DNA from: BOKV01 sp049289295
GTDB lineage: Bacteria; Pseudomonadota; Alphaproteobacteria; Rhizobiales; Rhizobiaceae
Direction: 5' to 3'
DNA: 64,000 nt
Assembly (NCBI GenBank): GCA_049289295.1
Contig: JBATLL010000058.1
Coordinates: 1 to 64,000 of the forward strand
Of the stretch, positions 25,549 through 34,348 are shown in pieces. Both the position numbers and the translations under genes were made by a program. Each line of letters opens with the position of its first letter. Positions within the stretch are counted from its first letter, which is position 1. The notes below the pieces were generated by a model. That model made no database searches. It was not told the DNA's origin and worked only from the letters and a program-made list of their open reading frames with translations.

Positions 25549-27159
25549 TTGGAAACGCATTCAGCGAATTCGGGGGAAGACCGCCAGCCAGCAACAGGCC
25601 AGGAATCCGCCAGGCATGGCAGACGCGGCGGCGGGCGCGCTGGCAACATGCGGGGTCGTGGTCCAGCCATTCATCAGTTGCCATGGGAAGTGCCGTTCAA
25701 CTCGGACAAGCCGACGGAACCGCTGCCGCCGGAAGGCGTCGAGGCTATCCACGACACCGCCATGCGTATTCTCGAGGAAGTTGGCATCGAATTCCTCAAC
25801 CTCGAGGCAGTGGAGATCTTCCGCCGCGAGGGCTGCATCATCGAGAGGGAGTCGGAAAACGGCGCGCTCGTGCGCATGGGCCGCGATTTCGTGATGGAAA
25901 AGGTTCGCCTCGCGCCGCCCTCCTTCACGCTGACTCCCCGCAATGTGGAGCGCAAGCTCACGATCGGCGACGGCCATATCGTGTTTGGCAACGTTTCCTC
26001 ACCGCCCAACTGCTCCGATCTTGATCGTGGACGCAGGATGGGTGATCGCGAAAGCTATCGCGATTTCATCAAGTTGACCCAGTATTTCAACTGCATGCAT
26101 TTTTGCGGCGGCTATCCGGTCGAGCCGATGGATATCCACCCGTCGGTGCGCCATCTTGACTGTCTCTATGACAAGCTCGTGCTCACCGACAAGGTCGTTC
26201 ACGCCTATTCGCTCGGCACCGAGCGCGTCGAGGACGTGATGGAAATGGTCCGCATCGCAGGTGGGCTCACCCACGACGAGTTCGATGCCACGCCGCGCAT
26301 GTACACCAACATCAATTCCACTTCACCGCTCAAGCATGACTGGCCGATGATCGACGGCATGATGCGCCTTGCTCGCCGTGGCCAGCCCACCATCGTCACG
26401 CCGTTCACGCTGGCAGGTGCCATGTCGCCAATCACGCTTGCAGGAACCGTGGCCCAGTCCGTTGCCGAAACCCTGTGCGCCATTGCCCTGATCCAGACGA
26501 TCAATCCCGGCTGCCCCTGCGCCATGGGCACTTTCTCGTCGAATGTCGACATGAAGACCGGCGCCCCGGCCTTCGGTACACCGGACTATATGCGCACCAC
26601 CCAGATGACTGGCCAGATGGCTCGATACTATGGCCTGCCGCTGCGCTCGTCCAACACCTGTGTCTCCAACGCACCGGACAATCAGTCTACCTGGGAAAGC
26701 TCGCATTCGCTGTTCGCCGCGATCACGTCGGGCACCAACATGGTCTATCACGCAGCCGGCTGGCTGGAAGGCGGACTGTGCGCTTCCTACGAGAAGTTCA
26801 TCATGGACTGCGAGCAATTGCAGCAGCTGATCGCCTACATGAAACCGGTCAAATGGGACCAGAACGAACTCGCTTTCGATGCGATTCGCGAGGTCGGGCA
26901 GGGCGGTCACTTCTTCGGAATCCAGCATACGCAGGACCGCTACGAGACGGCATTCTACAGTCCCTTCCTTTCGGACTGGTCCAATTTCGAAAACTGGCGT
27001 GATCGTGGGTCGGTTCAGACCGTCGAAAGGGCCAGCAAATTGTGGAAAACAATCCTGGCGGAGTTCGAGCCGCCAGCCCTTGACCCCGCAATCCGCGAGG
27101 AACTGGAAGCCTTTGTCGCCCGCCGCAAGGAAGAAGGCGGCGCCCCGACAGACTTTTGA
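25549..27159 (+). CDS. Trimethylamine methyltransferase (MttB) family protein, non-pyrrolysine
   Basis: A roughly 536-residue member of the MttB superfamily of corrinoid-dependent methyltransferases. Family landmarks are RILEEVGIEFLNLEAVEIFRREG, the FTLTPRNVER region, INSTSPLKHDWPM, TPFTLAGAMSPITLAGTVAQ and LPLRSSNTCVSNAPDNQS. There is no in-frame amber codon, so it is not a pyrrolysine enzyme. Non-Pyl relatives such as MtgB demethylate glycine betaine or other quaternary amines, but the substrate cannot be told. The start is unclear. A TTG at 25549 has GGAGG eight bases upstream, while ATGs at 25528 and 25483 lack a site. A Gly/Arg-rich stretch (GRRGGGRAGNMRGRG) precedes the domain. No corrinoid-protein gene is adjacent. 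Confidence 0.88.
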   Translation: METHSANSGEDRQPATGQESARHGRRGGGRAGNMRGRGPAIHQLPWEVPFNSDKPTEPLPPEGVEAIHDTAMRILEEVGIEFLNLEAVEIFRREGCIIERESENGALVRMGRDFVMEKVRLAPPSFTLTPRNVERKLTIGDGHIVFGNVSSPPNCSDLDRGRRMGDRESYRDFIKLTQYFNCMHFCGGYPVEPMDIHPSVRHLDCLYDKLVLTDKVVHAYSLGTERVEDVMEMVRIAGGLTHDEFDATPRMYTNINSTSPLKHDWPMIDGMMRLARRGQPTIVTPFTLAGAMSPITLAGTVAQSVAETLCAIALIQTINPGCPCAMGTFSSNVDMKTGAPAFGTPDYMRTTQMTGQMARYYGLPLRSSNTCVSNAPDNQSTWESSHSLFAAITSGTNMVYHAAGWLEGGLCASYEKFIMDCEQLQQLIAYMKPVKWDQNELAFDAIREVGQGGHFFGIQHTQDRYETAFYSPFLSDWSNFENWRDRGSVQTVERASKLWKTILAEFEPPALDPAIREELEAFVARRKEEGGAPTDF

Positions 27160-27241
27160 TTTCGGTCATTTATCAAGACTATTCAACCCCATAGCGGAAC
27201 CGTCTGCTGTGGATTTTAACCGCTGGCCAATGGAAACGCGT

Positions 27242-27270
27242 TTGAGAACTTGACGCGGGATGAATAATCC
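27242..27270 (+). promoter_or_regulatory. Candidate promoter of the aap operon
   Basis: TTGAGA (27242-27247) and TAATCC (27265-27270) are 17 bases apart, upstream of a 150-base leader to aapJ. An overlapping TTGACG at 27250 is an alternative -35 box without a matching -10. Confidence 0.4.
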
Positions 27271-27294
27271 TTTGTGATTAGGTGATATGCGGAC

Positions 27295-27326
27295 GGGTGG
27301 GAGGAACCCGGTTCCTGGCACCACCC
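27295..27326 (+). other. Leader hairpin upstream of aapJ
   Basis: A nested stem: GGGTGG pairs with CCACCC and encloses AGGAACC-C-GGTTCCT. It lies in the untranslated leader, about 105 bases before the aapJ start, and may be an RNA-stability or regulatory structure. No T-run follows. Confidence 0.45.
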
Positions 27327-27431
27327 ACTGTTCCCGGGAGGACAGTGGGACTGTACGCATATGCAGAGTTAAACCGGGGCGTTGGTTATGTTCCGGGCCA
27401 CAACAACCAACCAGGGAAAAAGGTGTTGTTT

Positions 27432-28448
27432 ATGAAAAAAGTGATCATGTCCGCCGCATTGGGTCTCGCCGCCGCAGGTATTGCTGCATCGGCGTCCGCT
27501 GCCACGCTTGACGATGTCAAGGCAAAGGGCTTCGTACAGTGCGGTGTGAGCCAGGGCCTGCCGGGCTTCTCAAATCCGGATGCCCAGGGTAACTGGACCG
27601 GTCTCGATGTTGATCTGTGCCACGCAATTGCAGCGGCAGTCTTTGGCGATGCAACCAAAGTCAAGTTCACCCCACTGTCGGCCAAGGAGCGTTTCACTGC
27701 CCTTCAGTCAGGTGAAGTCGATGTGCTTTCGCGCAACACGACCTGGACCATGAGCCGTGACACGACGCTCGGCCTGAACTTTGCCGGCGTCAACTACTAT
27801 GACGGCCAGGGCTTCATGGTTCGCTCGTCGCTCGGTGTGAAGTCAGCGCTTGAACTTTCCGGCGCCTCCATTTGCACCAACACCGGCACCACGACCGAAC
27901 TGAACGTCGCTGACTACTTCCGCGCCAACAAGATGGAATACGAAATCGTCGCCTTCGAAAAGGCCGACGAAGTTGTTGCCGCCTATGATGCGGGACGTTG
28001 CGACGTCTACACGACCGACCAGTCCGGGCTGTATGCACAGCGCCTGAAGCTCACCAACCCCGGCGAGCATGTGGTTCTTCCGGAAATCATTTCCAAGGAA
28101 CCACTTGGACCAGTCGTTCGTCAGGGTGACGACCAGTGGTTCAACATCGTGAAGTGGACACACTATGCGATGATCAACGCCGAAGAACTGGGTGTGACCA
28201 AGGCCAATGCCGCAGACATGAAGACCTCCGACAATCCGGAAGTGAAGCGTCTGCTGGGTACCGAAGGTGAATTCGGAACCGCACTGGGCATCGGCAACGA
28301 CTGGGCGTTCAACATCGTCAGCCAGGTCGGCAACTACAGCGAAATCTTCGAAGCCAACGTTGGCCCGAACACGGATCTCGCGATCGCACGCGGCACCAAT
28401 GCCCTGTGGTCAAAGGGTGGCCTGCAGTACGCACCGCCAATCCGCTAA
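27432..28448 (+). CDS. aapJ: General L-amino acid ABC transporter, periplasmic binding protein
   Basis: A 338-residue precursor: signal peptide (MKKVIMSAALGLAAAGIAASASA) and a family 3 solute-binding fold. Landmarks are GFVQCGVSQGLPGFSNPDAQGNW, GLDVDLCHAIAAAVFGD, the SRNTTWTMSRDT segment and TTDQSGLYAQRL. AapJ delivers many L-amino acids to the AapQM permease. The start at 27432 has AAAAGG upstream; the frame remains open further 5', but that part is leader. A hairpin between aapJ and aapQ would keep binding protein in excess over the membrane parts, as in other such operons. Confidence 0.96.
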   Translation: MKKVIMSAALGLAAAGIAASASAATLDDVKAKGFVQCGVSQGLPGFSNPDAQGNWTGLDVDLCHAIAAAVFGDATKVKFTPLSAKERFTALQSGEVDVLSRNTTWTMSRDTTLGLNFAGVNYYDGQGFMVRSSLGVKSALELSGASICTNTGTTTELNVADYFRANKMEYEIVAFEKADEVVAAYDAGRCDVYTTDQSGLYAQRLKLTNPGEHVVLPEIISKEPLGPVVRQGDDQWFNIVKWTHYAMINAEELGVTKANAADMKTSDNPEVKRLLGTEGEFGTALGIGNDWAFNIVSQVGNYSEIFEANVGPNTDLAIARGTNALWSKGGLQYAPPIR

Positions 28449-28456
28449 GGACAAAC

Positions 28457-28482
28457 CGGGCCGGCCCTCATGGGTCGGCCCG
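28457..28482 (+). terminator. Intercistronic hairpin aapJ-aapQ
   Basis: CGGGCCGGCCC and GGGTCGGCCCG form an 11-base stem (one G-U pair) with the loop TCAT, beginning six to eight bases after the aapJ stop and followed by ATTTCTTG. It is probably a partial terminator and 3'-end stabiliser. Confidence 0.7.
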
Positions 28483-28609
28483 ATTTCTTGTCGGGGTTGA
28501 GGGACCCCGAGTGCTTTTCCCGGACTGGTCATCGGTCCGTCAACAGTGAAACCTGACAGGGGCAACAGTCGGTCTGACCGGCTGATAACCGCCCGCAGGT
28601 GAGGGGAAC

Positions 28610-30067
28610 ATGGCTGAGCAACATATCTCGGGCGGTGCGGACATTTCCGGCACCACTGATCCGCGACGCATTCTCGTGATCGGCTTCGCCGTCATCTGCG
28701 TCCTTGCCTTCTATCTTTCCGCTTCTGCTTATTATTTCAGCGGCGACCTGAAAGGGCCTTTCACGGCCATATCCAGTATCTTTGCGGGCCTGGTTACGGG
28801 ACGGTGGGGCATGGCCCTCAATTTCATCTCCTGGTCCATGCTGCTTTTCCCCCTCGGCATAGCCTTGCGAACCCTTTCCTGGTTCGGCTTCGAGGGAAAG
28901 CAGGCCTATGCGGGCAACGTCTTCAACGATAGCGGCCTGAGGAACTTCTTCTTCGAGATGCTGCTTCTGGCAGTGCTCGGCTGGCTGTTCTGGTTCATCG
29001 TCGGCAACGCGGTCAACAACCTGGCTGCCGCCGGAATTGCCTCCGGTTTCGATTTCCTCCGCCGGCCTGCGGGCTTCGGTATCAATTTCTCGCCCTTTAT
29101 CGACTACAAGGAAACATCGTCCTACGGCACGGTCTATTTCGTGGGCCTGTGGAACACACTGCTGGTCGCCGTCATTGGCATCATCCTGGCCACCTTGATC
29201 GGCTTCGTTATCGGCATCGCCCGGCTTTCGCACAACTGGGTGATCTCGCGCCTTGCCTACGTTTACGTCGAGGTGATGCGCAACATTCCGTTGCTGCTGT
29301 GGATCTTCATCTGGTACTTCTCCGTGCTGCGCCTGCTGCCAGACAAGGCCACGCCGCTTGATTTCGGGCCGCTCGGCCTGCTCAACATTGCAGGCTATTA
29401 CGCACCGCGTCCGATCTGGGGCGAGGGCGCGATCTGGATCGTGATAGCGGCAATTGCAGGCATCGTGGGCACTTTCCTGATGGCGCGCTGGGCACGCATC
29501 CGCCAGATGGCAACCGGACAGCAGTTCCCTGTCTTCTGGACCGCTGTGGGCCTCATCGTGGGTCTGCCTCTGCTGGCCTATCTTTCCACCGGAATGCCAT
29601 TGACCTTCGAAATGCCGGCACCGTCGCGCTTCGGCCCCAAGGGTGGTGCCAGGATTCCACCGGAATTCCTCGGACTGCTCGTTGCACTGGTCTCCTACAC
29701 GGCTTCCTACATCGCCGAAATCGTGCGCGCGGGCATCCTCGCGGTCAACAAGGGGCAGACGGAAGCATCCTATGCATTGGGCTTGCGCCCTGGCCAGGCC
29801 TTGCGTCTTGTCGTCGTTCCCCAGGCCATGCGGGTCATCATCCCGCCCATGACCAACCAGTATCTGAACCTGACGAAGAATTCTTCGCTTGCTGTTGCCA
29901 TTGCCTATCCCGAGCTCGTCTCGGTCTTTGCGGGCACCGTTCTCAACCAGACCGGACAGGCTGTTGAAATTCTTCTCATGACCATGCTCACCTATCTCAC
30001 ATTGTCCATTCTGACATCGCTGTTCATGAACTGGTTCAATGCCAAGATGGCCCTGGTCGAGCGGTAG
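28610..30067 (+). CDS. aapQ: General L-amino acid ABC transporter permease AapQ
   Basis: A 485-residue inner-membrane permease of the HisMQ family. The conserved EAA-type cytoplasmic loop reads EASYALGLRPGQALRLVVVPQAMR. The segment TVYFVGLWNTLLVAVIGIILATLIGFVIGIAR starts the transporter core, and VEVMRNIPLLLWIFIWYF is typical. It is longer than the roughly 400 residues I recall for AapQ of Rhizobium. The extra part is an N-terminal region of about 85 residues with two more hydrophobic segments. GAGGGGAAC precedes the start. It pairs with AapM to form the channel. Confidence 0.95.
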   Translation: MAEQHISGGADISGTTDPRRILVIGFAVICVLAFYLSASAYYFSGDLKGPFTAISSIFAGLVTGRWGMALNFISWSMLLFPLGIALRTLSWFGFEGKQAYAGNVFNDSGLRNFFFEMLLLAVLGWLFWFIVGNAVNNLAAAGIASGFDFLRRPAGFGINFSPFIDYKETSSYGTVYFVGLWNTLLVAVIGIILATLIGFVIGIARLSHNWVISRLAYVYVEVMRNIPLLLWIFIWYFSVLRLLPDKATPLDFGPLGLLNIAGYYAPRPIWGEGAIWIVIAAIAGIVGTFLMARWARIRQMATGQQFPVFWTAVGLIVGLPLLAYLSTGMPLTFEMPAPSRFGPKGGARIPPEFLGLLVALVSYTASYIAEIVRAGILAVNKGQTEASYALGLRPGQALRLVVVPQAMRVIIPPMTNQYLNLTKNSSLAVAIAYPELVSVFAGTVLNQTGQAVEILLMTMLTYLTLSILTSLFMNWFNAKMALVER

Positions 30068-30078
30068 GAGACACGCCA

Positions 30079-31455
30079 ATGAACACTTCTTCCGCCCAGG
30101 AAAACATCGCCTTCGTTCGCACCGAAATGGTGGGATCGAAAGCTGCACCCTTGAGCGAGGTTGGAATTTTCGGCTGGATGAAGAAGAACCTCTTCTCGTC
30201 CATCCCCAACACCATGCTGACCCTGTTCGCGATCTATCTGTTGTGGATACTGGTCCCGCCATTGCTGAATTTCAGCCTGTTCAACGCGGTGTGGAGCGGC
30301 GATACGCGCGCTGCCTGCACAAATGCGGAGCAGGGGGGGCTTCAGGCCGAAGGCTGGTTCGGTGCATGCTGGCCCTATGTGGGTGCCTACCTGAAACAGT
30401 TCATTTATGGACGCTATCCGATTGACCAGTACTGGCGTGTCAACATCGTCTACGCGATGTTTGCCATCGGCCTCGTTCCGTTGCTGATCCCCACTCTGCC
30501 GTTCAAGCGCGAAAACGCACTCTTCATGTTTGCGATTTTCCCGATTGCCTCCTTCATCCTGCTGACGGGCGGCAACATGCATCTGGAAGGCTTCCTCCTG
30601 CCCGAAGCAATCATGGCGCCTGGGCTGGCAAAGTTCATCGTCGACTTCATCGTGCTCACGGCAATCATCGCGGCAATCGGCTACGGGATCGCCAAGGGGT
30701 CTGAATCCAACGCCAATACGATGGTTCGCAACATTCTCATCGGCATGGGCATCCTGTTCCTGGTGCTGTTGATCTGCGCCGTCGATTTCGGCCTGTCGCA
30801 TGTCGAAACCGAAGTCTGGGGCGGCCTGCTGGTCACGCTGGTGATTGCCATCACCGGCATTGTCGCATCCCTGCCGCTGGGCATTCTTCTGGCGCTCGGC
30901 CGTCGTTCCAAGATGCCGGTCGTCAAGCTCTTCTCGGTCATCTTCATCGAGTTCTGGCGCGGCATTCCGCTGATCACCGTGCTGTTCATGTCATCGGTGA
31001 TGCTGCCGCTCTTCCTGCCCGAAGGCGTGACTTTCGACAAACTGCTGCGCGCCCTCATTGGTGTCGCACTCTTTTCCGCAGCCTACATGGCGGAAGTCGT
31101 GCGTGGCGGCATCCAGGCCTTGCCCAAAGGGCAGTATGAAGGGGCCATGGCACTTGGCCTTTCCTACTGGCAGATGATGCGCATGATCATCCTGCCGCAG
31201 GCGCTCAAGCTGGTCATTCCCGGCATCGTCAATTCGTTCATCGCCCTGTTCAAGGATACGACCCTTGTGCTGATCATCGGCCTGTTCGATTTCCTTGGCC
31301 AGATCCAGTCGAGCTATGCGGACTCGACCTGGGCCAGCCCGGTTCAGTCCCTGACCGGCTACTTTTTCGCAGCACTCGTCTACTGGTTCTTCTGTTTCTC
31401 GATGAGCCGTTACTCGATCTTCATGGAGCGCAGGCTCGATACCGGCCACCGGTAA
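30079..31455 (+). CDS. aapM: General L-amino acid ABC transporter permease AapM
   Basis: A 458-residue HisMQ-type permease and partner of AapQ. The EAA loop is EGAMALGLSYWQMMRMIILPQALK. IEFWRGIPLITVLFMSSVMLPLFLPEG and LFKDTTLVLIIGLFDFLGQIQSSYADS are typical of AapM. It starts 11 bases after aapQ. About 75 residues more than I recall for rhizobial AapM lie in the region of residues 130-235, where added hydrophobic segments (FAIGLVPLLIPTLPF, ALFMFAIFPIASFILL) are seen. Confidence 0.95.
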   Translation: MNTSSAQENIAFVRTEMVGSKAAPLSEVGIFGWMKKNLFSSIPNTMLTLFAIYLLWILVPPLLNFSLFNAVWSGDTRAACTNAEQGGLQAEGWFGACWPYVGAYLKQFIYGRYPIDQYWRVNIVYAMFAIGLVPLLIPTLPFKRENALFMFAIFPIASFILLTGGNMHLEGFLLPEAIMAPGLAKFIVDFIVLTAIIAAIGYGIAKGSESNANTMVRNILIGMGILFLVLLICAVDFGLSHVETEVWGGLLVTLVIAITGIVASLPLGILLALGRRSKMPVVKLFSVIFIEFWRGIPLITVLFMSSVMLPLFLPEGVTFDKLLRALIGVALFSAAYMAEVVRGGIQALPKGQYEGAMALGLSYWQMMRMIILPQALKLVIPGIVNSFIALFKDTTLVLIIGLFDFLGQIQSSYADSTWASPVQSLTGYFFAALVYWFFCFSMSRYSIFMERRLDTGHR

Positions 31456-31498
31456 GCGCAGCCTCGCAGTCCAACGAACAGTTTCGAAAGTGGAGAAT

Positions 31499-32377
31499 AT
31501 GGTAAAAGCAGCAAAAACCACCGCCAAGGCACCTGCAAAACGCACTGCCGCGAAAGCCGCGCCGAAAAAGGCCGCACCCAAGAAGGTTGCCGCTGCCCCG
31601 AAGAAGGCAGCGCAGGCCGCCAAGTCGCTTCATATCTCGACAACCGACGTGGCGGTCGAGATCACCGACATGCACAAGTGGTACGGTGATTTCCACGTGC
31701 TGCGCGACATCAACCTCAAGGTCATGCGCGGCGAACGCATCGTCATCGCCGGTCCCTCGGGCTCCGGCAAGTCGACCATGATCCGCTGCATCAACCGTCT
31801 TGAAGAGCATCAGCAGGGCCGGATCGTTGTCGATGGCATCGAACTCAACAACGATCTCAAGCGCATCGATGAAGTGCGCCGTGAAGTTGGCATGGTGTTC
31901 CAGCACTTCAACCTCTTCCCGCACCTTACCATCATGGAAAACTGCACTCTCGCCCCGATCTGGGTTCGCAAGATGCCCAAGAAGGAAGCCGAGGAAGTTG
32001 CAATGCACTACCTCACCAAGGTCAAGATTCCAGAGCAGGCCCACAAATATCCCGGTCAGCTTTCCGGTGGTCAGCAGCAGCGCGTGGCGATTGCGCGTTC
32101 TTTGTGCATGAATCCGCGCATCATGCTTTTCGATGAGCCGACTTCAGCGCTTGATCCCGAAATGATCAAGGAAGTTCTCGAAACCATGGTGCAACTGGCC
32201 GAAGACGGAATGACCATGCTGTGCGTCACCCACGAAATGGGCTTTGCACGACAGGTCGCCAACCGGGTCATCTTCATGGACCAGGGCCAGATCGTCGAAC
32301 AGAACGAGCCGGGCGAGTTCTTCGACAATCCGCAGCACGAGCGCACCAAGCTCTTCCTCAGCCAGATCCTGCACTGA
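31499..32377 (+). CDS. aapP: General L-amino acid ABC transporter ATP-binding protein with Lys/Ala-rich N-tail
   Basis: A 292-residue ATPase that powers AapQM. Walker A is GPSGSGKST, the signature is LSGGQQQR, Walker B is IMLFDEPTSALD, and the H-loop is in CVTHEMG. The ABC domain starts at about residue 48 (VEITDMHKWYGDFHVLRDINL). The first 45 residues are an unusual extension made of Lys, Ala and Pro repeats (KAAPKKAAPKKVAAAPKKAA), like the tails of histone-H1-type proteins and absent from the AapP I know (about 257 residues). The start is taken as the ATG at 31499 with AGTGGAG upstream; a GTG at 31490 is also in frame. Confidence 0.95.
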   Translation: MVKAAKTTAKAPAKRTAAKAAPKKAAPKKVAAAPKKAAQAAKSLHISTTDVAVEITDMHKWYGDFHVLRDINLKVMRGERIVIAGPSGSGKSTMIRCINRLEEHQQGRIVVDGIELNNDLKRIDEVRREVGMVFQHFNLFPHLTIMENCTLAPIWVRKMPKKEAEEVAMHYLTKVKIPEQAHKYPGQLSGGQQQRVAIARSLCMNPRIMLFDEPTSALDPEMIKEVLETMVQLAEDGMTMLCVTHEMGFARQVANRVIFMDQGQIVEQNEPGEFFDNPQHERTKLFLSQILH

Positions 32378-32390
32378 CGGCAGGCGAAAA

Positions 32391-33110
32391 ATGGCCAGAT
32401 TCGCTGGGGCGGCAATGCGATCGCTGCTCCAGTCATTTGCCGTTGTCGCAATAGCCATACTGCTTTACCTGGCCGCCGCTGTGGCTGGAGCGCTGGTTCC
32501 CGCACGCCCCGCATCTGGTCTGGCGCAACAGCCGGCGGGTAATGACAGGATCATCCTGGTCAACAGCCTGCTGCATGCCGACATCGCGGTTCCCGTCACA
32601 CCAGCCCTTCTTGCCCGCTTTGCCTATCTGGCAGAAGGTGGCTTGCCGCTTGCCCACCCCGGACTGCGATATCTCGTGTTCGGCTGGGGCTCGCGGGACT
32701 TCTACACCAGCACGGCGCATCTATCCGACATTGGCCTTGCCACCACTTTTCGCGCCGTCACTGGTGACAGTTCCGTCATGCATGTCTACCCGTCTGCAGA
32801 CCTGCACAAGCTCGAAAACATTCTCGAACTGGCCCTGCCGGACGGCGGTCTGGAACAGCTGCTTGGCTTTCTCGAGAAAGGCTTTGAAAATCACTCTGGT
32901 GAGCGACGACTGATTGCCGGGGTCAATTATGGCATGGGGGACGCCTTTTACGAATCCGCGCGTCCATTCGACATCATGCGCCCATGCAACAATTGGGTAG
33001 CGGAAGGATTGCGCCAGGCGGGCGTGCCAACCGGTATCTGGACACCGGTAACCGGTGCGCTCAAGTGGAGCCTCAGGTTCCACGCTGGTGATCGCATCAT
33101 TGGCGAATGA
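32391..33110 (+). CDS. DUF2459 family protein
   Basis: A 239-residue protein with an N-terminal membrane segment (AVVAIAILLYLAAAVAGALV) and a periplasmic DUF2459 domain. Family features visible are NSLLHADIAVPVTP, YLVFGWGSRDFYTST, MHVYPSA and a conserved PCNNWVAEGLRQAGVPTG near the end. The function of the family is unknown. It starts 13 bases after aapP and may be transcribed with the transporter. Its last 14 bases overlap the 3' end of the convergent monooxygenase gene. Confidence 0.88.
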   Translation: MARFAGAAMRSLLQSFAVVAIAILLYLAAAVAGALVPARPASGLAQQPAGNDRIILVNSLLHADIAVPVTPALLARFAYLAEGGLPLAHPGLRYLVFGWGSRDFYTSTAHLSDIGLATTFRAVTGDSSVMHVYPSADLHKLENILELALPDGGLEQLLGFLEKGFENHSGERRLIAGVNYGMGDAFYESARPFDIMRPCNNWVAEGLRQAGVPTGIWTPVTGALKWSLRFHAGDRIIGE

Positions 33111-34332
33111 GCGGCAGCGAATCCGGGCGCCATTGATAGATCCAGTCCTGCCGTGCGAGCAGACGCCTGCCACCGGCAGCTTTCATGAACAGGTCACGGA
33201 ACATCGCAAGCGGTTCTGGCAGGTGATAGATCAGCCCGTTGACGTGCGAGATATTGGCAACCCGGCGCACGCGCGCCCGTCTCTTGCTCTCATAGGCGAC
33301 GAGCGCACTGCTGACGGAATCCTGATCCTCGCTTGCAGCCGCAAGACAGCCAGCAAGCGTAGCGGCATCCTCGATCCCCATCGCTGCACCTTGCGCAGCA
33401 AAGGGAAACATTGCATGGGCTGCATCACCGATAAGCGCCACCCGTCCCTGTGCCCATGGACCGCCCGAGGGAGCGCGCAACAGGGGCCAGACCGTCCAGC
33501 GCGCCTTGTGGCGCAACAGGTCGAGAAAGCTCTCGTGCCACCCTTCAAAGGAAGCAGCCATTTCCGCTGAACTGCGCTCGGTCGCGGCAAGCCCGTTCCC
33601 GCTGTCCCGTTCGCCCTCGCGATTTCGGATGAAGGCAACAAGATTGAGATAGCGACCATTGCGCACCGGATAGGCAACGGCATGGGCTCTGGGGTGAAGC
33701 CACAGGCGCGTGTTTTCCCGATCCTCGCTACCACCCAGCACATCGGAAGGGATCAGCGCGCGCCAGGCATTGAACCCTGTGTCGACCGCAGCAGATCCCC
33801 CCATTGCAAGCTGGCGCACCTGCGAGTGCACGCCGTCCGCACCGATCATCGCCATGCCATGCATTTCCACGTTGGTCTCGCGATGGCCAACGAGCGCGGT
33901 GACGCCATTGGCATGCGCCGCCACGTCATGAAAGGTGCAGTCGAGATGCAGCGAGATGTCGGGGTCGTCCTTGCAGGCACTGGCCAGAATCTGCTGCAGG
34001 TCAGCGCGATGAACGACCAGATAGGGCATTGAGAAACGCTCGATAGCCGATGCGCCGAGCGGAATGGCAGTGATCTGCCCGCCGGTTCGCCCGGACAGGA
34101 CACGAATGGCGGAAGGGGCGACCGCCAGGTTCTTGATAGCCCGGTCAAGGCCAAGCATGGCCAGCACGGACAGTGCATTGGGTGAGATCTGCAGGCCCGC
34201 GCCAATCGTCTCGAAGCCTTCGGCGCGCTCCATGACATCAACACGAAAACCGGACCGTGACAGGCACAGGGCTGCGGTCAGTCCGGCTATGCCGCCACCG
34301 GCAATCAGAATGGTGCGGCTTCTTGTGTTCAT
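33097..34332 (-). CDS. FAD-dependent monooxygenase (salicylate hydroxylase-like)
   Basis: A 411-residue group A flavoprotein monooxygenase. The dinucleotide-binding GGGIAGLTAALCLSRSG is at residues 12-28, the DG motif is in MIGADGVHSQVR, and the GD motif is in RVALIGDAAHAMFPFAAQGAAMGIEDA. This type hydroxylates small aromatic acids, for example salicylate or 3-hydroxybenzoate. The substrate cannot be told, and no aromatic pathway genes are near. It may be co-transcribed with the zf-CHCC gene, which lies upstream on the same strand with a 16-base gap. Confidence 0.9.
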   Translation of the reverse strand: MNTRSRTILIAGGGIAGLTAALCLSRSGFRVDVMERAEGFETIGAGLQISPNALSVLAMLGLDRAIKNLAVAPSAIRVLSGRTGGQITAIPLGASAIERFSMPYLVVHRADLQQILASACKDDPDISLHLDCTFHDVAAHANGVTALVGHRETNVEMHGMAMIGADGVHSQVRQLAMGGSAAVDTGFNAWRALIPSDVLGGSEDRENTRLWLHPRAHAVAYPVRNGRYLNLVAFIRNREGERDSGNGLAATERSSAEMAASFEGWHESFLDLLRHKARWTVWPLLRAPSGGPWAQGRVALIGDAAHAMFPFAAQGAAMGIEDAATLAGCLAAASEDQDSVSSALVAYESKRRARVRRVANISHVNGLIYHLPEPLAMFRDLFMKAAGGRRLLARQDWIYQWRPDSLPLIRQ

Positions 34333-34348
34333 GGAATTCGGCGCCGGG

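Noticed and set aside
27310..27335. Sigma-54 promoter upstream of aapJ
   Set aside because: TGGCAC is present, but the required GC ten bases after GG is not; TG is there instead.
28529..30262. Long antisense open frame (577 codons) opposite aapQ
   Set aside because: Its composition is Gln/Asp/Arg/His-rich as expected from reading a membrane protein gene backwards; aapQ is certain.
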